Below are positions 27,406-35,703 of a DNA stretch of 64,000 bases, piece after piece. The notes below the pieces were generated by a model. The model made no database searches and was not told where the DNA came from. It saw only the letters and a program-made list of their open reading frames with translations. The stretch's first letter is position 1, and every line of letters begins with the position of its first letter. Made by a program: the position numbers and the translations under genes. This DNA comes from Zhongshania marina (GTDB taxonomy: Bacteria; Pseudomonadota; Gammaproteobacteria; Pseudomonadales; Spongiibacteraceae), in the NCBI RefSeq assembly GCF_002915595.1, contig NZ_PQGG01000042.1, forward strand, positions 62,001 through 126,000, written 5' to 3'.

Positions 27406-27924
27406 ATGAAACATGAGGCGACTGCTAGGGTCGTTATAAATATGCCGAGGGAACAGGCCTGGGATTTGTTGAAAAACTTATCGCTTGCCCATCATTACGT
27501 GCCCAATCTTACCGGTACCGAAATAACAACAGAGAAAACCGAAGGCGTCGGCGCGAGCCGAAGAGTGTTTCAAACCTCTGGTAAAGGTATGGATGAAACT
27601 GTGGCTGAGTGGAATGAGGGGCACGGCTTTTTGCTGCGGCTTCACAATAAAGACAAGGGCGCGCCGCCACCGTTTGCGAAAGCGGCGTTTCGCTACCGCT
27701 TAGATGACGCCGGCCACAATTCAACCGCACTCACAACCAGCCTAATGTTTGATATGCGCTGGGGGGCTTTGGGCCGGTTCCTTTATGAGCGCCTACTGCA
27801 CAAAGTGTTTCGTGGTGTTATTCGTGACGTCGCCATCAGTATGAAACAGTATTATGAAACCGGAGAGCCTGTGAGCCCTGAGCAATTGAAACAACTTCGT
27901 ATTGATGCAAGGCAAGCCGCGTGA
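27406..27924 (+). CDS. SRPBCC-family (START-like) protein
   Basis: 172 residues from the ATG at 27406, chosen because AGAGGA lies 8 bases upstream; a longer frame would start inside the terminator. It has a polyketide-cyclase/START-like helix-grip fold (MPREQAWDLLKNLSLAHHYVPNL at the N-terminus, VAEWNEGHGFLLRLHN in the sheet). Such proteins bind hydrophobic ligands; no ligand can be named. It overlaps the following nitroreductase gene by four bases, and the dienoyl-CoA isomerase gene comes next, suggesting a small metabolic operon. Confidence 0.83.
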   Translation: MKHEATARVVINMPREQAWDLLKNLSLAHHYVPNLTGTEITTEKTEGVGASRRVFQTSGKGMDETVAEWNEGHGFLLRLHNKDKGAPPPFAKAAFRYRLDDAGHNSTALTTSLMFDMRWGALGRFLYERLLHKVFRGVIRDVAISMKQYYETGEPVSPEQLKQLRIDARQAA

Positions 27925-28481
27925 TGGATGCTTTGACCTTGCTTAAAAGTCGCAACTCTGCGGCAAAGTTATGTGCACCCGCACCCAATGATACCGAGCT
28001 GCAGGATATTTTTGCTGCGGCCAGTCGTGCGCCTGATCACGGGCGTTTGCGGCCATGGCGGTTTTTATTGATTCGCGGAGAGGCATTGTCGGCGCTGGGG
28101 GACGTATTTGCCAAGGCGGCAATGGAGCGCGATCCCGCTGTTACTGAGGCCGATTGCCAGCGTTTTCGCATGCAACCCTTACGTGCGCCGCTGATTGTGG
28201 TAGTCATTGCCCGTATTGAAGATCACCCGAAAATTCCTGTGATTGAGCAGCAGTTGTCAGCCGCCTGTGCGGCCCACGGCGCTTTATTGGCTGCGGAAGC
28301 TCTAGGTTATGCGGGTATTTGGCGTACCGGGGTCAATGCTTTTGATCCCAATGTGCACAAGGCGCTTGGTTTAGAGCGCAGCGAGGAAATTTCTGGGTTT
28401 CTGTATATAGGTAGTCGCGATGGGCAGGCCAAACCGCTTCCGGTGTTGGAAATGTCTGATTTTGTGAAAGAGTGGAGATAA
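27921..28481 (+). CDS. Nitroreductase-family FMN oxidoreductase (YdjA-like)
   Basis: 186 residues, the short YdjA-type nitroreductase. The FMN-binding pattern is ASRAPDHGRLRPWRF near residue 32, with SAACAAHGALLAAEALGYAGIWRTG near 115 and GFLYIGSRDG near 155. These dimeric flavoproteins reduce nitro or quinone-like substrates with NAD(P)H. GTG at 27921 overlaps the previous stop (GTGA), with ATG at 27924 as alternative. Its stop is followed two bases later by the crotonase ATG. The natural substrate is unknown. Confidence 0.9.
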   Translation: MMDALTLLKSRNSAAKLCAPAPNDTELQDIFAAASRAPDHGRLRPWRFLLIRGEALSALGDVFAKAAMERDPAVTEADCQRFRMQPLRAPLIVVVIARIEDHPKIPVIEQQLSAACAAHGALLAAEALGYAGIWRTGVNAFDPNVHKALGLERSEEISGFLYIGSRDGQAKPLPVLEMSDFVKEWR

Positions 28482-28483
28482 TA

Positions 28484-29314
28484 ATGAATACGGTGGTTCC
28501 CCCAAGTTTCAGCACCTTAAAAGTAAGAATGGAAGAGCACGTCGCGTGGGTGGCGTTAAACCGGCCTGACAAGGCAAATGCCATGAACGAGGCTATGTGG
28601 AACGAAATACAAGTGTGCTTTGAATGGCTAGATCAAGAGCCGATGGTTCGGGCTGTGGTTCTGTGTGGCGAGGGGCGGCACTTCTGTGCGGGCATCGATT
28701 TGGCGATGTTTGGTGGTTTGGCACAGTCTGCTGAGGGAATGGAAAAATCACGTTTTGTAGAGTGGTTTAGAGCAGTGATTTTGCGTTTGCAGGGAAATTT
28801 GACGGCCATTGAGCGCTGTCGTAAGCCGGTGTTGGCGGCGATCCAAGGTAGCTGTGTGGGTGGCGGTGTCGATATTGTTAGTGCCTGTGATATGCGTTAC
28901 TGCGCAGACGGGGTTAAGTTCTCAATTAAGGAAATCGATATTGGTATGGTGGCCGACGTCGGCACTTTGCAAAGACTGCCGCATATCATTCCTGCGGGGG
29001 TAATGCGCGAGTTGGCTTACACTGGTCGCAATGTCGACGCCGCAGAGGCTGAGCGTATTGGCTTGGTGAATCGCCGCTTTGACAATTACGAAGAAATGAT
29101 CGAAGCGGTATCGGCGTTAGCGCAGGATATTGCCCGCAAATCACCACTGGCGATTCGTGGTAGCAAGCAAATGATGCTCTATACCCGCGACCACAGTGTC
29201 TCCGATGCCCTTGATTACCAGGCGACGTGGAATGGCGGCATGCTCAGTTTTGAAGATGTGATGCAAGCCATTACCGCCGCAAGCGAAGGCAAGGCTGCAG
29301 ACTTTAAAGATTAA
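28484..29314 (+). CDS. Crotonase-family enzyme, delta3,5-delta2,4-dienoyl-CoA isomerase type
   Basis: 276 residues from the ATG at 28484 (GGAG six bases upstream). The oxyanion-hole segments are HFCAGIDLAMFGG and GSCVGGGVDIVSACD. The acidic residues Asp130, Glu150 and Asp158 have the same spacing (20 and 8) as the catalytic Asp176, Glu196 and Asp204 of rat ECH1, and the KEIDIGMVADVGTLQRLP stretch is very ECH1-like. This supports dienoyl-CoA isomerase activity, used for odd-position double bonds in fatty acid oxidation, over plain enoyl-CoA hydratase. It is last in a three-gene operon. Confidence 0.88.
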   Translation: MNTVVPPSFSTLKVRMEEHVAWVALNRPDKANAMNEAMWNEIQVCFEWLDQEPMVRAVVLCGEGRHFCAGIDLAMFGGLAQSAEGMEKSRFVEWFRAVILRLQGNLTAIERCRKPVLAAIQGSCVGGGVDIVSACDMRYCADGVKFSIKEIDIGMVADVGTLQRLPHIIPAGVMRELAYTGRNVDAAEAERIGLVNRRFDNYEEMIEAVSALAQDIARKSPLAIRGSKQMMLYTRDHSVSDALDYQATWNGGMLSFEDVMQAITAASEGKAADFKD

Positions 29315-29442
29315 GAATCAGTTAATTTTCTTTCACTGAATAGCGGGGTGCTTGTACTGGCCCTGCTTGTTGGTAAACTCCCTGTAACCAAAATAAATGC
29401 AGCGGCGGATTGATTTCTGTCTTTGTTGAGCGACCGCACGTC

Positions 29443-30024
29443 ATGCAAACCCGTACTGTTTTTACCACGCCTTTAGTGAGCGGCTTTTTCCGTGTGATAT
29501 TTAAAATCATAACGCGTGTTATTGGGTGGCGGATCGTAGGTGAAAAGCCTAGTGATAAAAAATATATGCTAATTGCGGCGCCGCATACCAGTAACTGGGA
29601 TTTCCCAACCATGATGGTGGTGGCCTTTGTGTTAGGTTTAGATCCGCATTGGGTAGGTAAGCATACTCTGTTCCCCAAGGGGATTCTGGGGGCGCTAATG
29701 CGCTGGCTTGGCGGTATCGGTATAGATCGCCGCAAGGCCCACAATACGGTAGACCAGATGATCGCGCAGTATGCGGCGCGAGAAGAGTTGATGGTATTGA
29801 TTGCCCCCGAAGGTACCCGCAGTAAGGTCGAGCACTGGAAGGCGGGGTTTTACCACATTGCAGTTGGTGCCGGAGTGCCAATTTATTTGGGTTTTCTTGA
29901 CATCAAGACGCGAACGACGGGTATTGGGGAGGCCTTTTACCCAACGGGTGATTACGAAAAGGATATCGTGGCAATAAAGGCGTTTTATAAGGATAAAGTC
30001 GGGTTTAATCCTGAACTTGTTTGA
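29443..30024 (+). CDS. Lysophospholipid acyltransferase-family protein
   Basis: 193 residues from the ATG at 29443; an in-frame TTG at 29410 would add 11 residues, and neither start has a strong ribosome site. The PlsC-type motifs are APHTSNWDFP (HX4D, motif I) and IAPEGTRS (motif III). An N-terminal hydrophobic segment suggests membrane association. It probably acylates lysophospholipids or a related acceptor. A compact size of about 200 residues and the WDFP motif are typical of the 1-acyl-sn-glycerol-3-phosphate acyltransferase-like subgroup of unknown specificity. Confidence 0.87.
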   Translation: MQTRTVFTTPLVSGFFRVIFKIITRVIGWRIVGEKPSDKKYMLIAAPHTSNWDFPTMMVVAFVLGLDPHWVGKHTLFPKGILGALMRWLGGIGIDRRKAHNTVDQMIAQYAAREELMVLIAPEGTRSKVEHWKAGFYHIAVGAGVPIYLGFLDIKTRTTGIGEAFYPTGDYEKDIVAIKAFYKDKVGFNPELV

Positions 30025-30092
30025 GCCGAATACCTACTTGGTGCTGGCCGTATTTGAACGAAAGATAAATAAAATAAACGCGGGAAATTACC

Positions 30093-32264
30093 ATGTTAAA
30101 ACTGAGTAGAAATATTGTGTCATCAGCCTTGGTGATGGCCGCAATATTCCATTCACTATTTGCCCTAGCTGATAGCTCAGCGACGGTGAATACCCAAACG
30201 ATCATTGCGAATTCGCCAGACAACTGGCTGTCTTACGGCAAAGATTATAAAGAGCAGCGTTATAGTGAATTAGACAAAATTAATGTTGGTAACGTTGCCG
30301 ACTTAAGTTTGGCTTGGTCTTTTGACACTGATTTTAATCGCGGCTTAGAGGCGACGCCGATAGTCATTGATGGCGTGCTCTACTTAACGGGCAACTGGAG
30401 TGTGGTTTACGCACTCGATGCGCGAAGCGGAAAACTACTGTGGAAATACGATCCTCAGGTTCCCCGGGAGTGGGGGAAAATGGCCTGCTGCGATGTAGTG
30501 AATCGCGGTGTTGCAGCCTATGAAGGTAAGATTATATTCGGCACCCTCGATGCGCGCTTGATCGCGCTAGACGCGTCAAGTGGTGAAAAGATATGGGAAG
30601 TTGCCACCGCCGATATTACCGCCTACCCCTATACTATTACCGGCGCGCCTCGCGTCGCCAAGGGCAAGGTGTTTATTGGTAATGGTGGGGCTGAATACGG
30701 CGTGCGCGGTTATGTCAGCGCTTATGATGTAAACACTGGCGAACAACTTTGGCGCTTTTATACCGTTCCTGCAAATCCTGCGGACGGCTTTGAAAGTGAG
30801 GCGATGAAGGCTGCGGCAGAAACATGGACAGGTAAGTGGTGGGAGTTTGGTGGCGGTGGCACGGTATGGGATTCTATCGTTTACGATGATGAATTAGATC
30901 AACTCTATATTGGTGTCGGCAATGGCTCGCCGTGGAATGCAAAAATACGCAGTCCCGAGGGTGGCGATAATTTGTATTTGTCGTCGATTGTGGCCCTGAA
31001 TCCAGACAGCGGCGAATATATTTGGCACTACCAAGAAACCCCCGCCGAGTCGTGGGATTACACGGCAACTCAGCATATTATGCTGGCGGATATGGACGTT
31101 AAGGGCGAGCAGCGCAAAGTTATCTGGCATGCGCCCAAAAATGGTTTCTTTTTTGTCCTCGACAGAGAAAACGGCAAATTACTGTCTGCAGAACCCTACG
31201 CCGATGTGAATTGGGCTAGCCATTACGATCTTGAAACAGGGCGTCCAGTCGAGACCGAAAATGCCCGCTATTTAAGCGACCCGCAATTAGTAAGGCCATC
31301 GTCGATGGGTGCGCATAATTGGCAGGCAATGGCCTATAGTCCGCAAACTGGCTTGGTCTATATCCCAGTGATTAACAGCCTGTTTGAATATAAGGCAGTT
31401 GATGATTACTTACACCAGTGGGGGCAGTGGAATTTAGGCGTGTATATGCAGCAGCAATCAGTTGCAGATCCTATTTTGGCGCAGCTCTTAACCAGTAAAA
31501 TTACCCAAGGCTCGCTGTTGGCTTGGGACCCTGTGACACAGCAAGCTGCTTGGCAAGTTCCCCATAAATTAACGTGGAACGGCGGATTATTAGCGACAGC
31601 TGGTGGTTTGGTTTTTCAAGGCTCGGCAGAAGGGCAGGTCTTGGCGTTTCGTGCGGACAATGGTGAGAAGCTTTGGTCGTTTGACGCTAACACAGGGGTT
31701 ATGGCGCCACCGGTCACGTATACCGTTGACGGTGAGCAATACGTGACGATTTTAGCCGGTTGGGGTGGCGCTTTCGGTTTAATCGCCGGTCTAGAGAAAG
31801 AAGTTTCGCCACCGCCGAGCAGAGTACTTACCTTTAAATTGGGTGGTACTGGGGCTGTATTGCCCGCCAACCCACTTAAGCAAATGCACGAGCCACCGGC
31901 GCGCATAAGTGAAGATAAGGCGATTTTAGAAAAGGGCCGTACCTTGTATTATGCCTACTGCAGCGCATGTCACGGAACCGAGGTGATTTCTAATGGCGCG
32001 ATTCCCGATTTACGTCATTTGCCCACGGCATTCCACGATAATTTCAACGCCATTGTGTTGGATGGTGTGATGAAAAAGGCGGGGATGGTTGGTTTCTCAG
32101 AGGTGTTAAATGAAGAGGAGGCTTTCGCCCTGCACGCTTATATTTTAGAGCAGGCGAATGTCGATAAAGAAAGTCGCGAGCAGTCGGATTGGTGGCGGGC
32201 GCTAAAAACGTGGTTTTATAGCGTGGTGGCTAAATTACTCGGTATTGTGATGAGTTTTAGCTAG
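30093..32264 (+). CDS. PQQ-dependent alcohol dehydrogenase with C-terminal cytochrome c (quinohemoprotein)
   Basis: 723 residues with a signal peptide (cleavage near ALA-D at about 26). An eight-bladed PQQ beta-propeller fills residues 35-600, with the vicinal disulfide Cys132-Cys133 (KMACCDVV) and the catalytic Asp322 (ESWDYTATQ). A heme c domain follows with C623-SA-C626-H627. Two residues after Asp322 stands Thr, not the extra Asp seen in lanthanide-type enzymes, which favours calcium. The last 25 residues form an unusual hydrophobic, Trp-rich helix that could sit on the membrane. It oxidises alcohols in the periplasm and feeds electrons to the respiratory chain. No pqq synthesis genes are near. 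Confidence 0.94.
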   Translation: MLKLSRNIVSSALVMAAIFHSLFALADSSATVNTQTIIANSPDNWLSYGKDYKEQRYSELDKINVGNVADLSLAWSFDTDFNRGLEATPIVIDGVLYLTGNWSVVYALDARSGKLLWKYDPQVPREWGKMACCDVVNRGVAAYEGKIIFGTLDARLIALDASSGEKIWEVATADITAYPYTITGAPRVAKGKVFIGNGGAEYGVRGYVSAYDVNTGEQLWRFYTVPANPADGFESEAMKAAAETWTGKWWEFGGGGTVWDSIVYDDELDQLYIGVGNGSPWNAKIRSPEGGDNLYLSSIVALNPDSGEYIWHYQETPAESWDYTATQHIMLADMDVKGEQRKVIWHAPKNGFFFVLDRENGKLLSAEPYADVNWASHYDLETGRPVETENARYLSDPQLVRPSSMGAHNWQAMAYSPQTGLVYIPVINSLFEYKAVDDYLHQWGQWNLGVYMQQQSVADPILAQLLTSKITQGSLLAWDPVTQQAAWQVPHKLTWNGGLLATAGGLVFQGSAEGQVLAFRADNGEKLWSFDANTGVMAPPVTYTVDGEQYVTILAGWGGAFGLIAGLEKEVSPPPSRVLTFKLGGTGAVLPANPLKQMHEPPARISEDKAILEKGRTLYYAYCSACHGTEVISNGAIPDLRHLPTAFHDNFNAIVLDGVMKKAGMVGFSEVLNEEEAFALHAYILEQANVDKESREQSDWWRALKTWFYSVVAKLLGIVMSFS

Positions 32265-33241
32265 CGGGTAGTGACAACAACATCGCGCAATCGCTTGTTG
32301 ATGATTGCGCGAATATCGGCGGCCAGCTCTCGATAAAACACTCGGTTCGGAGCGTTGGGTCGCCACACCAAGGCGTGTTTCCGCAGTATGGGAATATTGC
32401 GTAATTCGCAAACGTAAAGTGCTTCTGGGTTGTGCATTTCTGAGTGTACGTAGAGCCCAGGTAAAAAAGCGACCCCCATTCCCATTACCACCATTTGCCG
32501 CAAGGTGTCCAAACTCGTGCCTTCATAGTCACGCTGCAAATCGGCGCCCCAGCGCTCACAAATTTCTTGCACCTGTAAATGAAAATGATGTTTTTCTTCT
32601 AAGGTTAATATTTTTTCGCCGCGCAATTTGCTGGGTGTAATATTTTTTTGTCCAGCAAGTGGATGATTAGAAGGTACTACAAATTTTAAGGGTTCAATAA
32701 ACAGCGGCGTCATGGCGAGTTGCGGAATCGCCAGCGGTAGCGGAACGATGGCTAAATCGTATACCCCGTCTAGTAAATCTTTTTGTAATTCGCGGTGGGC
32801 GGCCTCCCGTACATACAGCTTTAAATTGACGTGCAGATCGTGAAGGTCAGGTAATACGTGGGGTAATAAATAAGGGCCAACGGTAGGGGGGACGCCGAGG
32901 CGGTATGTTGTTTGGTGGCCGTCACTTTTGGCGGCGGCCATGTCCTCAAATTCTTTCATGCTCAGTAATACTTGGCGTGCGGCGTCGAGTAAATCTCTGC
33001 CACTTGGTGAAAGTAGTGTGCCTGCGCGGGAGCGTTCAAAGAGCGGTGTATTTAAGGTGGATTCAAGAATCGCAATTTGATTGGTGAGGGCGGGCTGGCT
33101 CATTCCCAGTTCTTCGGCAGCACGCCGGTAACTAGCGTGTTTAGCTACCGAAACAAAATAATTTAATTGCTTTATGCTGGGTGAGCTTATTTTTGCTGCC
33201 ACAATTTCGCCTTTTTGCTTATAACTAAAAGATATCAGCAA
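32261..33241 (-). CDS. LysR-family transcriptional regulator (OxyR-like)
   Basis: Up to 326 residues; a GTG at 33202 with AGGCGA upstream may be the true start (313 residues). It has an N-terminal LysR helix-turn-helix (SYRRAAEELGMSQPALTNQIAI begins near residue 37 of the long form) and a substrate-binding C-terminal domain. Its stop shares the CTAG palindrome with the stop of the convergent PQQ dehydrogenase. It is divergent from the carbonic anhydrase-SulP operon, which suggests control of that operon in response to CO2, bicarbonate or a related signal, though this is inferred from position alone. Confidence 0.92.
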   Translation of the reverse strand: MLISFSYKQKGEIVAAKISSPSIKQLNYFVSVAKHASYRRAAEELGMSQPALTNQIAILESTLNTPLFERSRAGTLLSPSGRDLLDAARQVLLSMKEFEDMAAAKSDGHQTTYRLGVPPTVGPYLLPHVLPDLHDLHVNLKLYVREAAHRELQKDLLDGVYDLAIVPLPLAIPQLAMTPLFIEPLKFVVPSNHPLAGQKNITPSKLRGEKILTLEEKHHFHLQVQEICERWGADLQRDYEGTSLDTLRQMVVMGMGVAFLPGLYVHSEMHNPEALYVCELRNIPILRKHALVWRPNAPNRVFYRELAADIRAIINKRLRDVVVTTR

Positions 33242-33322
33242 ATACTATACCTTGTTATTAAACTATCAAAGGATAATCGACTCCATATTCACTCCAGTTT
33301 GTTTACTAACGAGGACGTAGTT

Positions 33323-33976
33323 GTGGAAGAGCTTATTCAAGGTGTTGCTAAATTTCAAAACGAGGTGTATCCGGGCAAAGAGGCTGCATTTCGCAAATTG
33401 GCGAATGGGCAAAATCCGGACGTATTGTTTATTACCTGTGCCGATTCACGTATCGACCCAGGCATGCTAACCCAAACCCAGCCAGGGGATCTGTTTATTT
33501 GCCGTAATGCCGGCAATGTGGTGCCACCCCATAGTAACCAAACCGGCGGCATGACCGCGTCAATCGAGTTTGCTGTGGCTGCACTTGGGGTCTCACATAT
33601 TGTTGTGTGTGGGCACAGCGATTGCGGTGCGATGAAAGGAGCTATCGACCCCAGTGCACTGGAAGAGCTGCCGCATGTTAAAGAGTGGCTCGGCCACTGC
33701 CGTGCGGCGCGAGAGGTGGTAAAAGAGCGCCACGGTCATATCGACAAATGTCATTTAGACGAAGTTTCTAAAGAGAATGTTCTTCTGCAGCTGCAGCATC
33801 TGCGCACTCACGCGGCGGTGGCGGCAAAGTTGGCAAGCGGAAAAGTGCGTTTGCACGGCTGGATTTACAATATCGCCAGCGGTGAAGTGGAGTGTTACAA
33901 CGAAGAGCGTCAACAGTTTGAGTTAATGGACTCGGCTTACAGCCATTTATTTGCCGAGCATGGAGTGGCGGTATGA
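33323..33976 (+). CDS. Beta-class carbonic anhydrase
   Basis: 217 residues from the GTG at 33323, chosen for the GAGGA ribosome site 7 bases upstream; a longer frame from 33215 would overlap the divergent LysR gene. Zinc ligands are Cys39, Asp41 (CADSR), His98 and Cys101 (GHSDCGAMKG). It interconverts CO2 and bicarbonate in the cytoplasm. The stop overlaps the SulP transporter start (ATGA), a pairing repeatedly seen in bacteria and taken to mean coupled bicarbonate uptake and hydration. Confidence 0.96.
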   Translation: MEELIQGVAKFQNEVYPGKEAAFRKLANGQNPDVLFITCADSRIDPGMLTQTQPGDLFICRNAGNVVPPHSNQTGGMTASIEFAVAALGVSHIVVCGHSDCGAMKGAIDPSALEELPHVKEWLGHCRAAREVVKERHGHIDKCHLDEVSKENVLLQLQHLRTHAAVAAKLASGKVRLHGWIYNIASGEVECYNEERQQFELMDSAYSHLFAEHGVAV

Positions 33977-35616
33977 AGTTAGATCGCGACATTATCACAG
34001 GCGACATCACCGGCGGTATTACCGCCGGTGTTGTCGCGCTGCCGCTAGCCTTGGCGCTAGGGGTGGCATCTGGCTTGGGGCCAATGGCCGGTATCTACGG
34101 TGCTATTGCTGTTGGCTTTTTTGCTGCCTTGTTTGGCGGTACGGCTTCGCAAATCTCCGGTCCAACAGGGCCAATGGTCGTGGTGTTAGCGGGCTTGTTT
34201 GCCAGTTTGTCTGGTGACGCTGCGCTGATTTTCACCACGGTTATGTTGGCGGGTGTTCTCCAAATTGTTTTTGGCTTTCTTGGGGTTGGCCAATATATCC
34301 GCCTCGTTCCCTATCCGGTAATCTCAGGATTTATGACAGGAATCGGCGCCATTATTATTATTCTGCAGATGGGGCCACTGCTGGGACACGATTCTCCTGG
34401 TGATCCGCTAGGGGCTATGGCGAAACTGCCAAATGCTGTAATGGATATTAATTTTGCGAACCTCGCTCTCGGTTTGGGCACCTTGGCACTGGTGTTCTTC
34501 TGGCCGGCTCGGGTTGGTAAATATTTGCCTGGCCCGCTGGCCGCCTTGATTGTGGGTACCTTGCTTGCTTTCTTACTATTAGACGTTCCTGTGCTTGGCG
34601 AGATCCCAACGGGTCTGCCTAGTCTGCATTGGCCTATTTTTGAGCAAAGCAAAGCGCTGCTGGTTATCGAGGCTGCGTTTATATTGGCGGTATTGGGTTC
34701 AATCGACAGTCTGTTGACCTCTTTGGTGGCAGACAATATGACCCGTCAGCGTCACGACAGTAACCGAGAGCTGATTGGTCAGGGTATTGGTAATACCGTT
34801 GCTGGCTTTATTGGTGGTATTGCAGGTGCTGGTGCAACGATGCGTACGGTAGTGAATATCCGCTCTGGGGGGCGTACTCGTTTCTCAGGTATGGTTCACG
34901 CCTTACTGCTACTCACGATTGTGCTGGGCTTGGGGCCGCTAGCCTCGAATATCCCCCTAGCGGTATTGGCGGGTATCTTGGTCAAGGTTGGTTTAGATAT
35001 TATCGACTGGAGCTACATTAAGCGTGCAAATCACGGCCCGCGTTGGGATCTTGCCCTAATGGTCTTGGTGCTATCGCTCACGGTATTTGTCGACTTGATT
35101 ACCGCAGTGGCTGCGGGTGTGGTCTTGGCTGCACTGGCCTTTGTGAAGCAGGTGGGTCAATTGCAGATTGCCAGCCTGAAGAACACGCCAGAGCATTTGG
35201 ATTCTGATGTCGAAAAAGCGTGCCTCGCTGAGTGCGGAGATCGCGTTGCGCTATTCGAATTCAGTGGCCCATTGAGCTTCGGTGCTGCTGCTGACCTCGG
35301 TCATCATGTGCGCGAGCACAGTGAAGTTGGTGCAAAAGTACTTATACTCGATTTCTCCCGGGTGCCGTTTCTTGATGTGTCGGCGGTATTGGCGGTAGAG
35401 ACTATTGCCAGCGATGCGGCCAATAGCGGTAAGTTGCTGTATGTGGCGGGTATGAATGCCGACGTCCAAAAAGTGCTAGAGGGCATGAATAGCGGCGTGC
35501 CTGGTGATGGTGTTTATGCAACGCGCCTACAGGCTCTGAAAGCTGCAGCGGCGGCCGTGAAATCTACCGATACGAGTAACATGAATGCTGTTACAGGCAT
35601 ACCCGTTATGGAGTGA
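33973..35616 (+). CDS. SulP-family anion transporter with STAS domain
   Basis: 547 residues: about 12-14 membrane helices in the first 400 residues (GDITGGITAGVVALPLALA at the N-terminus is the SulP signature; SGPTGPM) and a cytoplasmic STAS domain at about 425-530 (ILDFSRVPFLDVSAV). SulP proteins carry sulfate, bicarbonate or C4-dicarboxylates. Coupling by ATGA overlap to carbonic anhydrase argues for bicarbonate. It ends before a perfect-palindrome terminator. Confidence 0.95.
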   Translation: MKLDRDIITGDITGGITAGVVALPLALALGVASGLGPMAGIYGAIAVGFFAALFGGTASQISGPTGPMVVVLAGLFASLSGDAALIFTTVMLAGVLQIVFGFLGVGQYIRLVPYPVISGFMTGIGAIIIILQMGPLLGHDSPGDPLGAMAKLPNAVMDINFANLALGLGTLALVFFWPARVGKYLPGPLAALIVGTLLAFLLLDVPVLGEIPTGLPSLHWPIFEQSKALLVIEAAFILAVLGSIDSLLTSLVADNMTRQRHDSNRELIGQGIGNTVAGFIGGIAGAGATMRTVVNIRSGGRTRFSGMVHALLLLTIVLGLGPLASNIPLAVLAGILVKVGLDIIDWSYIKRANHGPRWDLALMVLVLSLTVFVDLITAVAAGVVLAALAFVKQVGQLQIASLKNTPEHLDSDVEKACLAECGDRVALFEFSGPLSFGAAADLGHHVREHSEVGAKVLILDFSRVPFLDVSAVLAVETIASDAANSGKLLYVAGMNADVQKVLEGMNSGVPGDGVYATRLQALKAAAAAVKSTDTSNMNAVTGIPVME

Positions 35617-35678
35617 CGTGTGCTGCAACGGGCGGCTGAACCGTCCGCCCGCTGCTTTTGAAATACTTGATTAGAATG

Positions 35679-35703
35679 AGGCGGCCCTAGGGCCGCCTTT
35701 TTT
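35679..35703 (+). terminator. Rho-independent terminator of the carbonic anhydrase-SulP operon
   Basis: A perfect 20-base palindrome AGGCGGCCCT / AGGGCCGCCT (35679-35698) is followed by a T-run to 35703. The convergent porin gene ends inside it. A smaller GC hairpin (GGGCGG / CCGCCC) lies just before. Confidence 0.93.
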
